Source of the DNA: Paenibacillus polymyxa
Lineage (GTDB): Bacteria > Bacillota > Bacilli > Paenibacillales > Paenibacillaceae
Direction of reading: 5' to 3'
DNA length: 64,000 nt
Assembly: GCF_018614975.1 (NCBI RefSeq)
Contig: NZ_JAGGNR010000014.1
Coordinates: 124,001 to 188,000, forward strand
The position numbers and the translations under genes were made by a program. A model generated the notes under the pieces. That model was not told the DNA's origin, did no database searches, and saw only the letters and a program-made list of their open reading frames with translations. Shown here in pieces: positions 36,639 through 45,727 of this stretch. Within the stretch, counting starts at the first letter, position 1. Each line of letters begins with the position of its first letter.

Positions 36639-37208
36639 TCAGAAAATCTTCTTTGTCTCCCGATCGTCTTTCAGGATCTCTACAGCCTCCCGGAAACGCA
36701 AGGAATGTACAATCTCGCGTTCCCTTAGAAACTTCAGACTATCCTGCAGATCCACGTCATCGGTCAGGTCGATCAACCATTGATATGTAGCCCGGGCTTT
36801 CTCTTCTGCTGCAATGTCCTCGTACAGATCCGCAATCGGATCACCCTTGGCTTGAATATACGTAGCGGTAAACGGTACACCTGCTGCATTGCTGTAAAAA
36901 AGGGCTTTATCATGATTAACGTAGTGAGCAGCCAGCCCGGCTTGCTCCAGCTGTTCCACTGTAGCATCTTTGGTGAGCTTATAGATCATGGTTGCAATCA
37001 TCTCTAAATGAGCAAATTCTTCTGTGCCGATATCATTCAACAGACCAATAATTTTGTCTGGAATAGTATAACGTTGATTCAGATAGCGTAAGGCTGCCGC
37101 CAATTCGCCATCTGCACCACCATACTGTTCCATCAGTAATTTGGCCATGTAAGGGTCACATTTGCTCACACGAACGGGATATTGCAGCTTCTTCTCGTAG
37201 ACCCACAT
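36639..37208 (-). CDS. cotJC: Spore coat protein CotJC (manganese catalase-like)
   Basis: 189 residues with a ferritin-like helical bundle of the manganese-catalase family. Metal-ligand residues are recognisable in E-E-F-A-H-L-E and D-I-A-A-E-E-K-A and in the C-terminal E-x-x-H-S stretch. CotJC is an inner-coat protein, with CotJA needed for its assembly in Bacillus. It is the last gene of cotJABC, 22 bases after cotJB, with a good AGGGGG site. Catalase activity is suggested by family but not established for the coat protein. Confidence 0.95.
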   Translation of the reverse strand: MWVYEKKLQYPVRVSKCDPYMAKLLMEQYGGADGELAAALRYLNQRYTIPDKIIGLLNDIGTEEFAHLEMIATMIYKLTKDATVEQLEQAGLAAHYVNHDKALFYSNAAGVPFTATYIQAKGDPIADLYEDIAAEEKARATYQWLIDLTDDVDLQDSLKFLREREIVHSLRFREAVEILKDDRETKKIF

Positions 37209-37230
37209 TCCACGACTCCCCCTTTAATTT

Positions 37231-37506
37231 TTATACTTGCCAAGGCCAAGGTGTCTGGGACCATTCCCAAGGATACTTCGAGAAGGCATGACCAAAATTC
37301 ATCAACGGTCCGTACAGCTGTTGAAACTCATGGGCCACTCGCATTCGCTCCTGGCTGAACTTGTTGTACTGTTCAATGCTTTGGAAGTCACCTGGATGGG
37401 TATCCAGGTACAGATTTAGTTCCACTAATACGAAGTCCAGCGCCTGAAGTTCTTCCAGCAACTCGTAGTATTTTGCATCACAGGCTTTCGGTGCTTCAGG
37501 TTCCAT
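37231..37506 (-). CDS. cotJB: Spore coat protein CotJB
   Basis: 91 residues, the typical size for CotJB. It has the characteristic Y-Y-E-L-L-E-E-L-Q-A-L-D-F-V-L-V-E-L-N-L-Y-L-D-T-H-P and the C-terminal Trp/Pro-rich W-E-W-S-Q-T-P-W-P-W. It overlaps the end of cotJA by 11 bases, so the two are translationally coupled. Partner of CotJA and CotJC in the inner spore coat; its own biochemical role is unknown. Confidence 0.93.
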   Translation of the reverse strand: MEPEAPKACDAKYYELLEELQALDFVLVELNLYLDTHPGDFQSIEQYNKFSQERMRVAHEFQQLYGPLMNFGHAFSKYPWEWSQTPWPWQV

Positions 37507-37735
37507 CCGCCTCCACCTTTCTTTCCTTTGTTTTCTTGGATGTATAAGGGCTGTATAATGCAGGCCATAATGTGCCCAGTCTTAGCGCTTCTGCCGGACT
37601 GTATTGCGGCCAACCCATGGGCTGGAAAGGTATAAACAACTGCGGTGGAACAAGATACGTGCGGATTTCCATCGGTTTACAAGGATCAAACGGCCCCACA
37701 AAAGGAGCATAGGCTCGAAGCTGTGGATCCTTCAC
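37496..37735 (-). CDS. cotJA: Spore coat-associated protein CotJA
   Basis: 79 residues, Pro- and Tyr-rich (P-F-V-G-P-F-D-P-C, Y-L-V-P-P-Q-L-F-I-P-F-Q-P-M), as in CotJA, needed for CotJC assembly in Bacillus. GAAGGAGG is eight bases before a GTG at 37735. The longer frame start at 37756 (TTG) overlaps that ribosome binding site and is rejected. First gene of cotJABC. In Bacillus the operon is read by sigma-E; I could not find a convincing sigma-E promoter in the 250 bases upstream. Confidence 0.92.
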   Translation of the reverse strand: MKDPQLRAYAPFVGPFDPCKPMEIRTYLVPPQLFIPFQPMGWPQYSPAEALRLGTLWPALYSPYTSKKTKERKVEADGT

Positions 37736-37888
37736 TCGAAACGCCTCCTTCGACAATGTTTACATGCATCCCCATACAATTCAAACCACTGCTTCCCGTC
37801 TCCATATGTATATGTTTCAGCTCTACAGGTTAATCCCTATTTAGCACAAATTCATAAAGTAATTCCCAAGCCTTCTTCTCTTGGAATA

Positions 37889-37932
37889 CAAAAAGACCCT
37901 TGGAAGCACCTCTACGGCAGTTCCAAAAGTCT
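37889..37932 (-). terminator. Terminator after the CNNM/CBS gene
   Basis: On the reverse strand AGACTTTTGGAA pairs with TTCCAAGGGTCT (12 pairs, two G-U) around a 15-base loop, followed by five T residues. Confidence 0.75.
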
Positions 37933-38001
37933 GTAATTCGTAAAATGGAGTAAACCCGTTGACCTGTTGTTCGTCACACTCATCATCTGACTACAACAAA
38001 T

Positions 38002-39354
38002 CTATCCTCTCGGTGTTTCTTCCGAATTCATGTCTTGAGGGACAGATTGCTTGTATACTCGAACCCGGGTAATTCGCAAGCGAGTCGATTCTTCTACTTC
38101 AAAAACGTACCCATTCAGCTCCTGCGTTTTTCCCTTGGTTGGATTACCCCCAAGCTCTTTAAACAACCATCCGCCGATGGTATCCACTTCTTCATCCTCA
38201 ATGATGGCTCCGGTCCACTTATGAACTTCTTCAATAAGCGAACGACCATCAATGGAAAATGAATCCCCACTGCGTTCCATATGCGGACGCTCATCCTCAA
38301 ACTCGTCATACAAGTCTCCAACGATCTCTTCCAGAATTTCTTCCGCAGTCAGCAATCCAGCTGTACCGCCATATTCATCCACAACCAGCGTCATCTGTGA
38401 ATGTTTCTTCTGCATGAGACGCAGCACATGGCTGATTTCCATGGATTCAGGAACGTTTAAGATTGGACGGACAAGTGAAGCCAGATCATGTTGTTGCTCC
38501 GGTTTAGCCAACAGCAGATCGGTGATGTGTATAAATCCAATGATCTCATCCTTGTCTTCTACTGCTACGGGATACCGGGAATGTTTGGTTGCATTAATGA
38601 TCTCCAGGTTCTCTTCCAAAGACATATGCGTGTACAGACAATCCATGTCTGTACGTGGCAGCATCACTTCACGTGCCAGCATATCGGAGAAATCAAAGAT
38701 GTTGTCCATCAGTTTGATCTCATCTTTATCGATGACACCACTCTTGGCACTCTGCTTCATCAGAATACGAAGTTCATCTTCCGAGTGAGCTTCTCCTTCA
38801 CTGGCAGGTTCGATACCTGCCAGACGCAGCAATGCATTGGCCGATACATTCAGCACCCAGATGAACGGGAAGAAGATTTTGTAGAACAACAGCAAGGGCG
38901 CAGATAAGAACAATGCCACTCCGTCTGTTTTTTGAATTGCCAACGATTTAGGCGCAAGCTCACCCAGCACAATATGCAGAAACGTAATGATACAGAAACC
39001 GATAATGACCGACACGGTCGAAATAAGCCCTGTATCCCCTACACCAAGTTTAAACATGAGTGGCTCAACGAGCAATTCGGAGATGGCCGGTTCTCCCAGC
39101 CACCCGAGTCCAAGCGATGTCAACGTAATCCCGAACTGAGTTGCCGATAGATAGGAATCCAGTTTACTATTCACCTTTAGTGCGTAACCAGCCATACGGT
39201 TTCCTTCACTCTGCAATTGAGTTAAGCGTGTCTGCCTTACTTTCACCAGGGAAAATTCTGCTGCAACAAATACGCCATTCAAAAATACGAGCAAAAAGAC
39301 ACAGACCAGATTAAATACCAGCTGCCCAAGATGAAACTCGGTATGAATATCCAA
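38002..39354 (-). CDS. CNNM-type transporter with CBS pair and CorC_HlyC domain (hemolysin family)
   Basis: 450 residues. The N-terminal CNNM domain has about four helices (residues about 10-175, with A-A-E-F-S-L-V-K and G-E-L-A-P-K-S). Two CBS domains follow (about 210-340, M-L-P-R-T-D-M-D and D-E-Y-G-G-T-A-G), then a C-terminal CorC_HlyC domain. The family takes part in Mg2+ efflux or sensing, and the CBS pair usually binds ATP-Mg. GGGGAG is seven bases before a TTG used as start. It stands alone between cotJ and yfkAB, with its own terminator. Confidence 0.92.
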   Translation of the reverse strand: MDIHTEFHLGQLVFNLVCVFLLVFLNGVFVAAEFSLVKVRQTRLTQLQSEGNRMAGYALKVNSKLDSYLSATQFGITLTSLGLGWLGEPAISELLVEPLMFKLGVGDTGLISTVSVIIGFCIITFLHIVLGELAPKSLAIQKTDGVALFLSAPLLLFYKIFFPFIWVLNVSANALLRLAGIEPASEGEAHSEDELRILMKQSAKSGVIDKDEIKLMDNIFDFSDMLAREVMLPRTDMDCLYTHMSLEENLEIINATKHSRYPVAVEDKDEIIGFIHITDLLLAKPEQQHDLASLVRPILNVPESMEISHVLRLMQKKHSQMTLVVDEYGGTAGLLTAEEILEEIVGDLYDEFEDERPHMERSGDSFSIDGRSLIEEVHKWTGAIIEDEEVDTIGGWLFKELGGNPTKGKTQELNGYVFEVEESTRLRITRVRVYKQSVPQDMNSEETPRG

Positions 39355-39400
39355 GTTGAAACTCCCCTTTTCTATCTATTTCAGGAATACACCTGGAATA

Positions 39401-40537
39401 TCAACGTGTGATTGCCTTTCTAGATTTGAAATCCACACCTTTGTAATACATATCCGCTACCAGCAGGTTTGGCCCGCAACAGGATGCGATATCACAATGG
39501 CAGTTAACCGTCTGATTCAACGGATGTTCCGCTGACCACTCATGGAACACATCATCCAGCTTACGATCACGAATGTTGCCAAACGCCGGGATATCCGCAA
39601 AATCCGTCACATACACATTTCCCGTGAACATGTTGACGTTCACGCGATTACGTCCGTCCGGATCGTTACGTACCGTCACATTTGGTTCGCTGTATAAACG
39701 GTTGATCAGTTCCCGATCCTGCTCTGCTGCACTGCACGCGAAGAATGGCAGGGTCCCGAAGAGCATCCACATATCTTTGTCACGCACATCAAGCAAACGA
39801 TGAATCGCTGCTCTCATATGGTCCAGTGATAGCACAGGCAACGACGAAGCAAAGTTCGAGTTATACATCGGATGCACTTCATGACGAACACAGCCCATCT
39901 CACGAATCAATTGGTGAATACCATCGAGTTTGTCGTGCGTACGGAAATTAATCATAGATTCCGCAGAGATAAACATGCCTGCTTCACTCAGTTTGCGTGA
40001 ATTTCCAATCATTTTCTCATACATCTTCACCGCTACTTCACGTTTCACAGGTCTGCCACTATTCGCAAATCCAACTTGATGGAAATCGTCAGCATTCAGA
40101 TAGTTGAATGAGATATGCATAACGTCCAGATAAGGTAAAAGTTGCTCATACCGGCTGATATCCAGCGTTAAATTCGAATTAATCTGGGAACGAATTCCAC
40201 GTTCTTTGGCATATTTAAGCAGTGGGATAATCATCTCATCCACTGTTTTCTGGCTAAAGCTTGGCTCGCCACCCGTTAGACTAATCGTCTGCAGATGCTC
40301 GACTTCATCCAATCGTTTCAGCATCAGCGGTAGCGGAAGAGCCGGCGCTTCACGCATTGTAAGCATATCTCCCACAGCGCAGTGCTCACACCTCATGTTG
40401 CACAGATGTGTCACCGTCATTTCTACACTGGTCAGCACATGGCGTCCATATGTACGCAGAGAACCGATCGGATCCCACGGATCATTCGTCGGCGATAAAG
40501 GCATCGGTTGTACCGATCCTGAGTTTAGCATGGTCAT
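39401..40537 (-). CDS. yfkAB: Radical SAM/CxCxxxxC motif protein YfkAB
   Basis: 378 residues. The radical SAM cluster ligands are Cys46, Cys50 and Cys53 (C-N-M-R-C-E-H-C), followed by S-L-T-G-G-E-P. Near the C-terminus lies the second cysteine motif C-H-C-D-I-A-S-C-C, which defines the YfkAB group. The enzyme should cleave S-adenosylmethionine to a radical; its substrate is unknown. AAGGTG precedes the ATG at good distance. The gene is monocistronic. Confidence 0.92.
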   Translation of the reverse strand: MTMLNSGSVQPMPLSPTNDPWDPIGSLRTYGRHVLTSVEMTVTHLCNMRCEHCAVGDMLTMREAPALPLPLMLKRLDEVEHLQTISLTGGEPSFSQKTVDEMIIPLLKYAKERGIRSQINSNLTLDISRYEQLLPYLDVMHISFNYLNADDFHQVGFANSGRPVKREVAVKMYEKMIGNSRKLSEAGMFISAESMINFRTHDKLDGIHQLIREMGCVRHEVHPMYNSNFASSLPVLSLDHMRAAIHRLLDVRDKDMWMLFGTLPFFACSAAEQDRELINRLYSEPNVTVRNDPDGRNRVNVNMFTGNVYVTDFADIPAFGNIRDRKLDDVFHEWSAEHPLNQTVNCHCDIASCCGPNLLVADMYYKGVDFKSRKAITR

Positions 40538-40675
40538 TGTTCTTCACCTTATTCCTTTTATTAACCTAAAAAGTTTTATTTACATCATACCTTGTGTTTC
40601 TCTTTTTGGAGTTATCTTTTATCATAGCACAATTTTGAATGCTCCGGCATACGTAGACCCTGTCCATTACATGAC

Positions 40676-40737
40676 AAAAAACGCTCAAGCAACTCCGGGC
40701 CGAATCACGAAACGGCCCCGATATTACGACATGAGCG
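40676..40737 (-). terminator. Terminator after HD-GYP gene 1
   Basis: An outer CGCTCA/TGAGCG stem and an inner stem between CCGGGCCG and CGGCCCCG (one mismatch), ending in six T residues on the reverse strand. It starts about 20 bases beyond the stop codon. Confidence 0.75.
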
Positions 40738-40758
40738 CTAATCATCTTCCAAGCTTGT

Positions 40759-41880
40759 TCAGCTTTCCAACCGTTCACTTTGAGCGGATGAAGGTGCATC
40801 TTCCACACCCTCTACACCTGTGATCATGACAGACAGTGCTGTCGACAGGTTAATTTCATAAGGCGAAGACAGAGTCTCCCCGTCTGCATCCTTGAGAACC
40901 CGGATAAGCGGACGTTGAGGCACTCGTGGATGAATCGCTGCAACGACCCCGACCTCTCCCGTACTGAGCTTGACTGAAATACCTACTGGGTATATCGCGA
41001 CACAATCCCTGAACTTCTCCAGCATCCGTTGTTCATAGAGGGTTCCTGAGCCTGTATACAACACCTCTACTGCCTGATGCGGCAGCAAGGCTTGCTTGTA
41101 CACCCGATTCGTTGTCATGGCATCATACGAATCAGCAAGCGCAATCCATTTGGCATATTCATGAATTTCCTTGTCTTTCAAACCAAAGGGATACCCGCTA
41201 CCATCAATTCGTTCATGATGCTGTAATGCACAATGTGCAGATAGAAGCGGTATACCTGGTTCGTCTTTGAGAATACGATGTCCATATGTAGTGTGCTGCT
41301 GAATGATTTTAAATTCCTCGTCACTCAATCTGGAGGGCTTATTAAGTATTTCCGATGCAATCTGCGTTTTGCCAATGTCATGCAACAAGGCACCCAGACC
41401 AATCTCCATTAATTGCTGGCGTGTGTAACCCGCAGCGACGCCAAGAACCAGCGTGTACACACATACATTCAGAGAATGATTATACAGGTCAAAATCACTG
41501 GAGTTCATGTCCATCAGCATAATCATGGCTTCCTTCTGACTGCCGATGTCTTCCAGAATGGCATTCATCACACCACTAAGCGCTTTACCGAAATGAGGAA
41601 TCCGATTTTTTGTTTTCAGTCCTGACATACTCTGAAATTGCTGTTTGATCTCTACCAGTGCCTTCCTCCTGGTCTCTTCCTGCAACATATCAGGAACGAT
41701 GATGTCCTCTGTCGCAGCATCTTTAATATACACATAACCGACTCCGAGATCCTTAAGGCGTCCAATCAATCGACTGGTTAGCTCTACATCCTCACTAAGT
41801 AATACAAGGCCTTCTTCACTATAAATACGTTTCCCCAGCTTCATGCCAGGCTGCAATAAGTTTATATGTACTAAACGCAC
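40759..41880 (-). CDS. HD-GYP domain protein 1 (c-di-GMP phosphodiesterase)
   Basis: 373 residues. An N-terminal segment (about 1-70) with V-G-Y-V-Y-I-K precedes the HD-GYP domain, which has L-L-H-D-I-G-K and H-H-E-R-I-D-G-S-G-Y-P with the full GYP triplet, so it should hydrolyse cyclic di-GMP. After it comes a ~60-residue beta-rich tail (L-S-T-G-E-V-G-V-V) seen in several Bacillota HD-GYP proteins. It follows YunD by 73 bases in the same direction and may be co-transcribed with it. The start is an ATG with GGGAGAGG-type site. Confidence 0.92.
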   Translation of the reverse strand: MRLVHINLLQPGMKLGKRIYSEEGLVLLSEDVELTSRLIGRLKDLGVGYVYIKDAATEDIIVPDMLQEETRRKALVEIKQQFQSMSGLKTKNRIPHFGKALSGVMNAILEDIGSQKEAMIMLMDMNSSDFDLYNHSLNVCVYTLVLGVAAGYTRQQLMEIGLGALLHDIGKTQIASEILNKPSRLSDEEFKIIQQHTTYGHRILKDEPGIPLLSAHCALQHHERIDGSGYPFGLKDKEIHEYAKWIALADSYDAMTTNRVYKQALLPHQAVEVLYTGSGTLYEQRMLEKFRDCVAIYPVGISVKLSTGEVGVVAAIHPRVPQRPLIRVLKDADGETLSSPYEINLSTALSVMITGVEGVEDAPSSAQSERLES

Positions 41881-41953
41881 AGCCTATCCTCTCCCGCTCC
41901 GTAGATGTAATTACCACTAGCCGCCGCTTCAGCAGAAGGCAAGTACTTAAAAT

Positions 41954-43384
41954 TTAACTTTGATGCCAGCGGGCTCGCAGGCTGTCGTCCAGAGCCCCTG
42001 GTCGTTTTATTTCCGTTTCCAGCAAATCGCGTATGAATTCCGGAAGATGATAGAGCGTACGGGTTCCATGAGCCAGAGGAGGATACCCCACATTGAACGT
42101 AAACATGTCCAGTGTTCCAACGATATACTCACATTGTTCGTTCATAGGCTCCCCATTGATGGATATGGTCTGGATCTTCTCATAGGCTGGCGCATGTGGA
42201 TTGTAATGAACTTCCATTCCGTCCATACATAACGTGCCTAGGATATGACCACGAAAACCAAATCCCACAACGGGCTTACCTGAAAACTCGTCCAACAAGG
42301 ACTGCTCAAGTGCTTCACGAATATGACTTCCACTCAAGCATATTGTACAAGCATTTATAGGAGATGGACATAGGGAATGCAACATTCCTTTTGTAATATT
42401 ACCTTGTGGAAGCTCTCCAAGAAGCTGACCTGCATTCACCAGAGACAGCTGTGCCCCCGTGAAATGACGAACAGCTTGTGCAAGCAATGTTGCAAACGGG
42501 GATTCCCGGTTATACGCGATGGGCAGCACCCGATCGGTTATTACTGCCGTCTGATTGAGCGTCCTTTCGGCTTCCGTACGATTCGTAGCGATTGCCAGTG
42601 CGACCTGATCATCCAGTAATATACTCTTGGCAGTCATACAACCGCTACTTACCAGTTGGAGAGGTTCTCCCACGCTTGTTCGTTCCAGAACCACTTTCCC
42701 AAGCCATTGGCCAAATTTTCCAGCTGCGCCCAGCACGGTCTGACCAATGACTAATGGTTCTTCGAGAACATGATGGGTATGTCCACCAAGAATAACATCA
42801 ATTCCAGTAATCTGCTCCGCCAGTCTCCGATCTGTCGAAAGTCCCAGATGTGAAAGAATAACCACCACATCCACTTCCTCACGTAGTGCTTCCACTTGAA
42901 CTCTTAATGACTCCACAGGGTCCAGAACATCCCACCCGAGCAGTTCGTAAAACGTGGTAAAAGGGGCGGTTGCCCCCAGCAGACCAACGCGAAATGGACC
43001 TTTCTCCACAACCAGAGAAGGTTTCATCCACACTGGAGCAAGTCCAGTATCTTGCTCCACAACATTGCCGCATACCACAGGACACAGAAGTCCAGTGTAG
43101 GACTGCGAGAGCTGATCTGGCGTAAAGGTTAGTCCTTCGTTATTACCGATTGTAATGGCATCGTAGCCCGTCAGGTTAATAACATCAACATTAGCCGTAC
43201 CCAGTGTTCCCTCTGTTTCAACGGCCATCCGGTCCATATGATCGCCGATATCCAATACAAGGAAGTTGCCACCTTGGTTACGTTCCTCATTGATCATAGC
43301 GGCGATGGTGCTCATGGAGCCGAAGTGGCTATGAATGTCATTGGTGTGCAGAATCGTTAACGTTTGCTTCTCCCTGGTGCTCAT
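41954..43384 (-). CDS. yunD: Metallophosphoesterase/5'-nucleotidase, YunD-like
   Basis: 476 residues with a calcineurin-like N-terminal domain (I-L-H-T-N-D-I-H-S-H-F, D-I-G-D-H-M-D, G-N-N-E-G, S-H-L-G, G-G-H-T-H-H) and a 5'-nucleotidase C-terminal domain. The usual G-N-H-E reads G-N-N-E, as in Bacillus YunD, so this is a family trait and not a defect. There is no signal peptide, so it acts in the cytoplasm, unlike most relatives. The ATG at 43384 has AGGGGGGCG seven bases upstream. yunC, its Bacillus neighbour, lies elsewhere in the window at 57881-58183. Confidence 0.88.
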   Translation of the reverse strand: MSTREKQTLTILHTNDIHSHFGSMSTIAAMINEERNQGGNFLVLDIGDHMDRMAVETEGTLGTANVDVINLTGYDAITIGNNEGLTFTPDQLSQSYTGLLCPVVCGNVVEQDTGLAPVWMKPSLVVEKGPFRVGLLGATAPFTTFYELLGWDVLDPVESLRVQVEALREEVDVVVILSHLGLSTDRRLAEQITGIDVILGGHTHHVLEEPLVIGQTVLGAAGKFGQWLGKVVLERTSVGEPLQLVSSGCMTAKSILLDDQVALAIATNRTEAERTLNQTAVITDRVLPIAYNRESPFATLLAQAVRHFTGAQLSLVNAGQLLGELPQGNITKGMLHSLCPSPINACTICLSGSHIREALEQSLLDEFSGKPVVGFGFRGHILGTLCMDGMEVHYNPHAPAYEKIQTISINGEPMNEQCEYIVGTLDMFTFNVGYPPLAHGTRTLYHLPEFIRDLLETEIKRPGALDDSLRARWHQS

Positions 43385-43503
43385 CACACCGCCCCCCTGC
43401 TCTTCAATAAAAGTTCATTCTTCTAATGGATAAGCATAACATTTTCCACGTCGTTATGATATATTTAAAGGGTTTAGAGATCAAAAAGAGGTGAGTCATA
43501 TCT

Positions 43504-44253
43504 ATGAAATTGACAATTCAATTATTTGCAGGCATTGCAGAACGTTTAAATACATCCCTTCTGGAGTTTGAGTACATTGGAGACCTTCCAACCGCTGCCG
43601 ATGTCAAAGAAAAACTGAGTCTGGCCTACCCAGAGGCAGCTTCTCAGATAAAGACATCCTTTTTAGCAGTTAACCAGCAGTACGCTTCTGCCGATACTAT
43701 ACTTAGCTCAGAAGATGAACTTGCGTTGATCCCTCCCGTATCTGGAGGTGATGGTACGGATATATCCGATGATGCTCAGCATCGCTCTACCGTTGCTGAG
43801 CATCGGACTGAAGATGGCTTATTTCTGATTACAGAGTCCACCTTGTCCGTGGAAGCAACAACGGCGCTAGTGATTACCCCGAATCACGGGGCAGCTCTTA
43901 CTTTTGTAGGTACGACTCGTGAAATGACTGGTGAACAGCGCACCGTTCATCTTGAATACGAGGCCTATGTGCCGATGGCTCTTTCTCAGATGGCGGCCAT
44001 TGGTGTGGAAATCTCCGATCGCTGGCCTGGTGTGTTATGTGCGATCAGTCACCGAATCGGCAAAGTGGATGTGGCAGAGATTAGTGTAGTCATTGCCGTT
44101 TCCTCGCCTCACCGCAACGACTGTTATGATGCAAGCCGTTACGCCATAGAGAGGCTCAAACAGACCGTTCCGATCTGGAAAAAGGAAATTTGGGAAGATG
44201 GATCTGAATGGAAGGGACATCAATTAGGACCATGGAACCCCATGGAGAACTAA
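43504..44253 (+). CDS. MoaD-MoaE fusion, molybdopterin synthase
   Basis: 249 residues combining both subunits of molybdopterin synthase. Residues 1-82 are a MoaD ubiquitin-like domain ending in G-G at 81-82; a ~25-residue acidic linker follows, then a MoaE domain (about 108-245) with the catalytic lysines in P-I-W-K-K-E (226/227) and W-K-G-H (237). MoaD must expose its terminal Gly-Gly as a thiocarboxylate, so the fusion should be cut after Gly82, as described for MoaX of Mycobacterium tuberculosis. GAGGTGAG precedes the ATG. No other molybdenum cofactor genes are in the window. It is divergent from YunD. Confidence 0.9.
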   Translation: MKLTIQLFAGIAERLNTSLLEFEYIGDLPTAADVKEKLSLAYPEAASQIKTSFLAVNQQYASADTILSSEDELALIPPVSGGDGTDISDDAQHRSTVAEHRTEDGLFLITESTLSVEATTALVITPNHGAALTFVGTTREMTGEQRTVHLEYEAYVPMALSQMAAIGVEISDRWPGVLCAISHRIGKVDVAEISVVIAVSSPHRNDCYDASRYAIERLKQTVPIWKKEIWEDGSEWKGHQLGPWNPMEN

Positions 44254-44283
44254 ATAATGAGTCTTTACACCTTTTAGATAGAG

Positions 44284-44323
44284 TGGGTTAATAGTAAATA
44301 AGTCGTTGTCAACCCATTTTTTT
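44284..44323 (+). terminator. Weak terminator after the MoaD-MoaE gene
   Basis: TGGGTT pairs with AACCCA (6 bp, 21-base loop) and is followed by seven T residues. It overlaps the promoter of the next gene. Confidence 0.45.
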
Positions 44324-44334
44324 CTTGTTATTAT
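44306..44334 (+). promoter_or_regulatory. Sigma-A promoter of HD-GYP gene 2
   Basis: TTGTCA, 17 bases, TATTAT. Each box matches the consensus at five of six positions, 43 bases upstream of the GTG start. Confidence 0.6.
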
Positions 44335-44376
44335 AATCATATGTGTCGATATTAGTCGAGAAAAGGTGGTTTATAC

Positions 44377-45426
44377 GTGAGAGTGCATGTTACTGATCTT
44401 AAACCGGGTGACCTGTTAAAAAATGATGTATACAACAGTTCGGGTCTCCACATGCTGATGAAAGGTTCCACCCTCAGTGAAGATGACCTATCCAAACTGC
44501 TGCAACATGGAATCGAGTACGCAGATGTAGAACACACAACAGCCGACCTACACTCTGATGCACAAACCTTACCTTCCGATCAGACCCGTCTGTTAACTAA
44601 CTTGTTTAACGATACGATCAAAGGTACTGAATCTCTATTTCAACAAGCGATGGAGAAGGGTTTTATTGATGAGACACAGGTCGATGAGATTTTGTTTACC
44701 CTAACAGAACAGTTGGAAAAACAAAAAGATGTTGTCTCCTTGTTGCTTATGCTGGACGGGGATAGCGATTATACGTACAACCATTCATTGCAAGTCGGAA
44801 TGCTCGCTTTTTATATCGCCGGCTGGATGGGTTACAATCCCGAGGAATGTCTAACAGTAGCCAAAGCAGGATATCTTCATGATATCGGTAAGTCCAAGAT
44901 TCCTTCTGAAATGTTACATAAACCTGGTAAATTGACCACGGAAGAATTTGACGAAATGAAGAAACACACATTCTATGGATACGATATCATTAAAGAATCC
45001 ACGCAGGATGAAATTCTGGCAACCGTTGCACTTCAGCATCATGAGCGCGAGGATGGAAGTGGTTATCCTCATGGACTGCGAGGAGACGAGATCCACCCAT
45101 ATGCCCGTATAACTGCTGTAGCAGACGTCTACAGCGCCATGACGACGAATCGGGTGTACCAGACCAAACAGGAACTGATCTCTGTTCTGTGTGAACTGTA
45201 CAGCCTCAGCTTCGGGCAGTTAAATGCTGAAGCAACGCAGGAACTGATCAAGCACATGCTGCCTAACTTTATCGGTAAAAGGGTTCTGCTCACCACGGGT
45301 CAGACGGGACTCATTGTTATGAATAATCCTGCAGATTATTTCCGCCCACTCGTTCAGACCTCTACGGCCTTTATCGATTTAGCGAAAGAAAGAGATATTG
45401 CTATCGTTGAGATCTATGTACAGTAA
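44377..45426 (+). CDS. HD-GYP domain protein 2 (c-di-GMP phosphodiesterase)
   Basis: 349 residues. As in HD-GYP 1 there is an N-terminal ~65-residue segment, the HD-GYP core (Y-L-H-D-I-G-K; H-H-E-R-E-D-G-S-G-Y-P) with all metal ligands recognisable, and a beta-rich C-terminal tail with V-L-L-T-T-G-Q-T-G. The two are paralogues, on opposite strands on either side of yunD and the MoaD-MoaE gene. GTG start with AAAGGTGG seven bases upstream. It ends in a terminator shared with the YjcZ gene. Confidence 0.92.
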   Translation: MRVHVTDLKPGDLLKNDVYNSSGLHMLMKGSTLSEDDLSKLLQHGIEYADVEHTTADLHSDAQTLPSDQTRLLTNLFNDTIKGTESLFQQAMEKGFIDETQVDEILFTLTEQLEKQKDVVSLLLMLDGDSDYTYNHSLQVGMLAFYIAGWMGYNPEECLTVAKAGYLHDIGKSKIPSEMLHKPGKLTTEEFDEMKKHTFYGYDIIKESTQDEILATVALQHHEREDGSGYPHGLRGDEIHPYARITAVADVYSAMTTNRVYQTKQELISVLCELYSLSFGQLNAEATQELIKHMLPNFIGKRVLLTTGQTGLIVMNNPADYFRPLVQTSTAFIDLAKERDIAIVEIYVQ

Positions 45427-45527
45427 TTGTGTAACAAGCATATCTGTTCATTGTGCACACCACACAATATGGATACGAAGCAACAAACAGGAAGTAGCTT
45501 GAATAACCAGCTCATAGGTTGGCATAT

Positions 45528-45563
45528 GACAAAAGGGAAGCCGTAATCGGCTTCCCTTTTGTC
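45528..45563. terminator. Bidirectional terminator HD-GYP 2 / YjcZ
   Basis: A perfect 16-bp stem (GACAAAAGGGAAGCCG and complement) with a four-base TAAT loop, T-rich on both strands, between converging genes. Confidence 0.85.
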
Positions 45564-45586
45564 TATTCCGATTCAATCATGTTCGA

Positions 45587-45727
45587 TTACACGCAGAATG
45601 CTTTTGTAATGATAACCAACAGAATGAACAGTACCAAGATTGCACCAGTGTTTGTGAACATATTGTATCCGCCAACGCCGCCTACTCCGCCTACGTTGCC
45701 ACCACAACCATATCCTACTTCGCTCAT
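45587..45727 (-). CDS. YjcZ family small sporulation peptide
   Basis: 46 residues: a Gly/Val-rich N-terminus (V-G-Y-G-C-G-G, then repeated G-G-V) followed by a hydrophobic helix (about residues 29-41) ending in T-K-A-F-C-V. This is the exact plan of YjcZ/YhjC-type sporulation peptides in Bacillota. GAGGAGG is seven bases before the ATG. The gene has its own terminator. Confidence 0.85.
   Translation of the reverse strand: MSEVGYGCGGNVGGVGGVGGYNMFTNTGAILVLFILLVIITKAFCV

Noticed and set aside
37757..37850. Forward-strand CATACAAT near 37777 as the cotJ sigma-E promoter
   Set aside because: It points away from cotJABC (wrong strand), and no -35 partner lies at the right distance.
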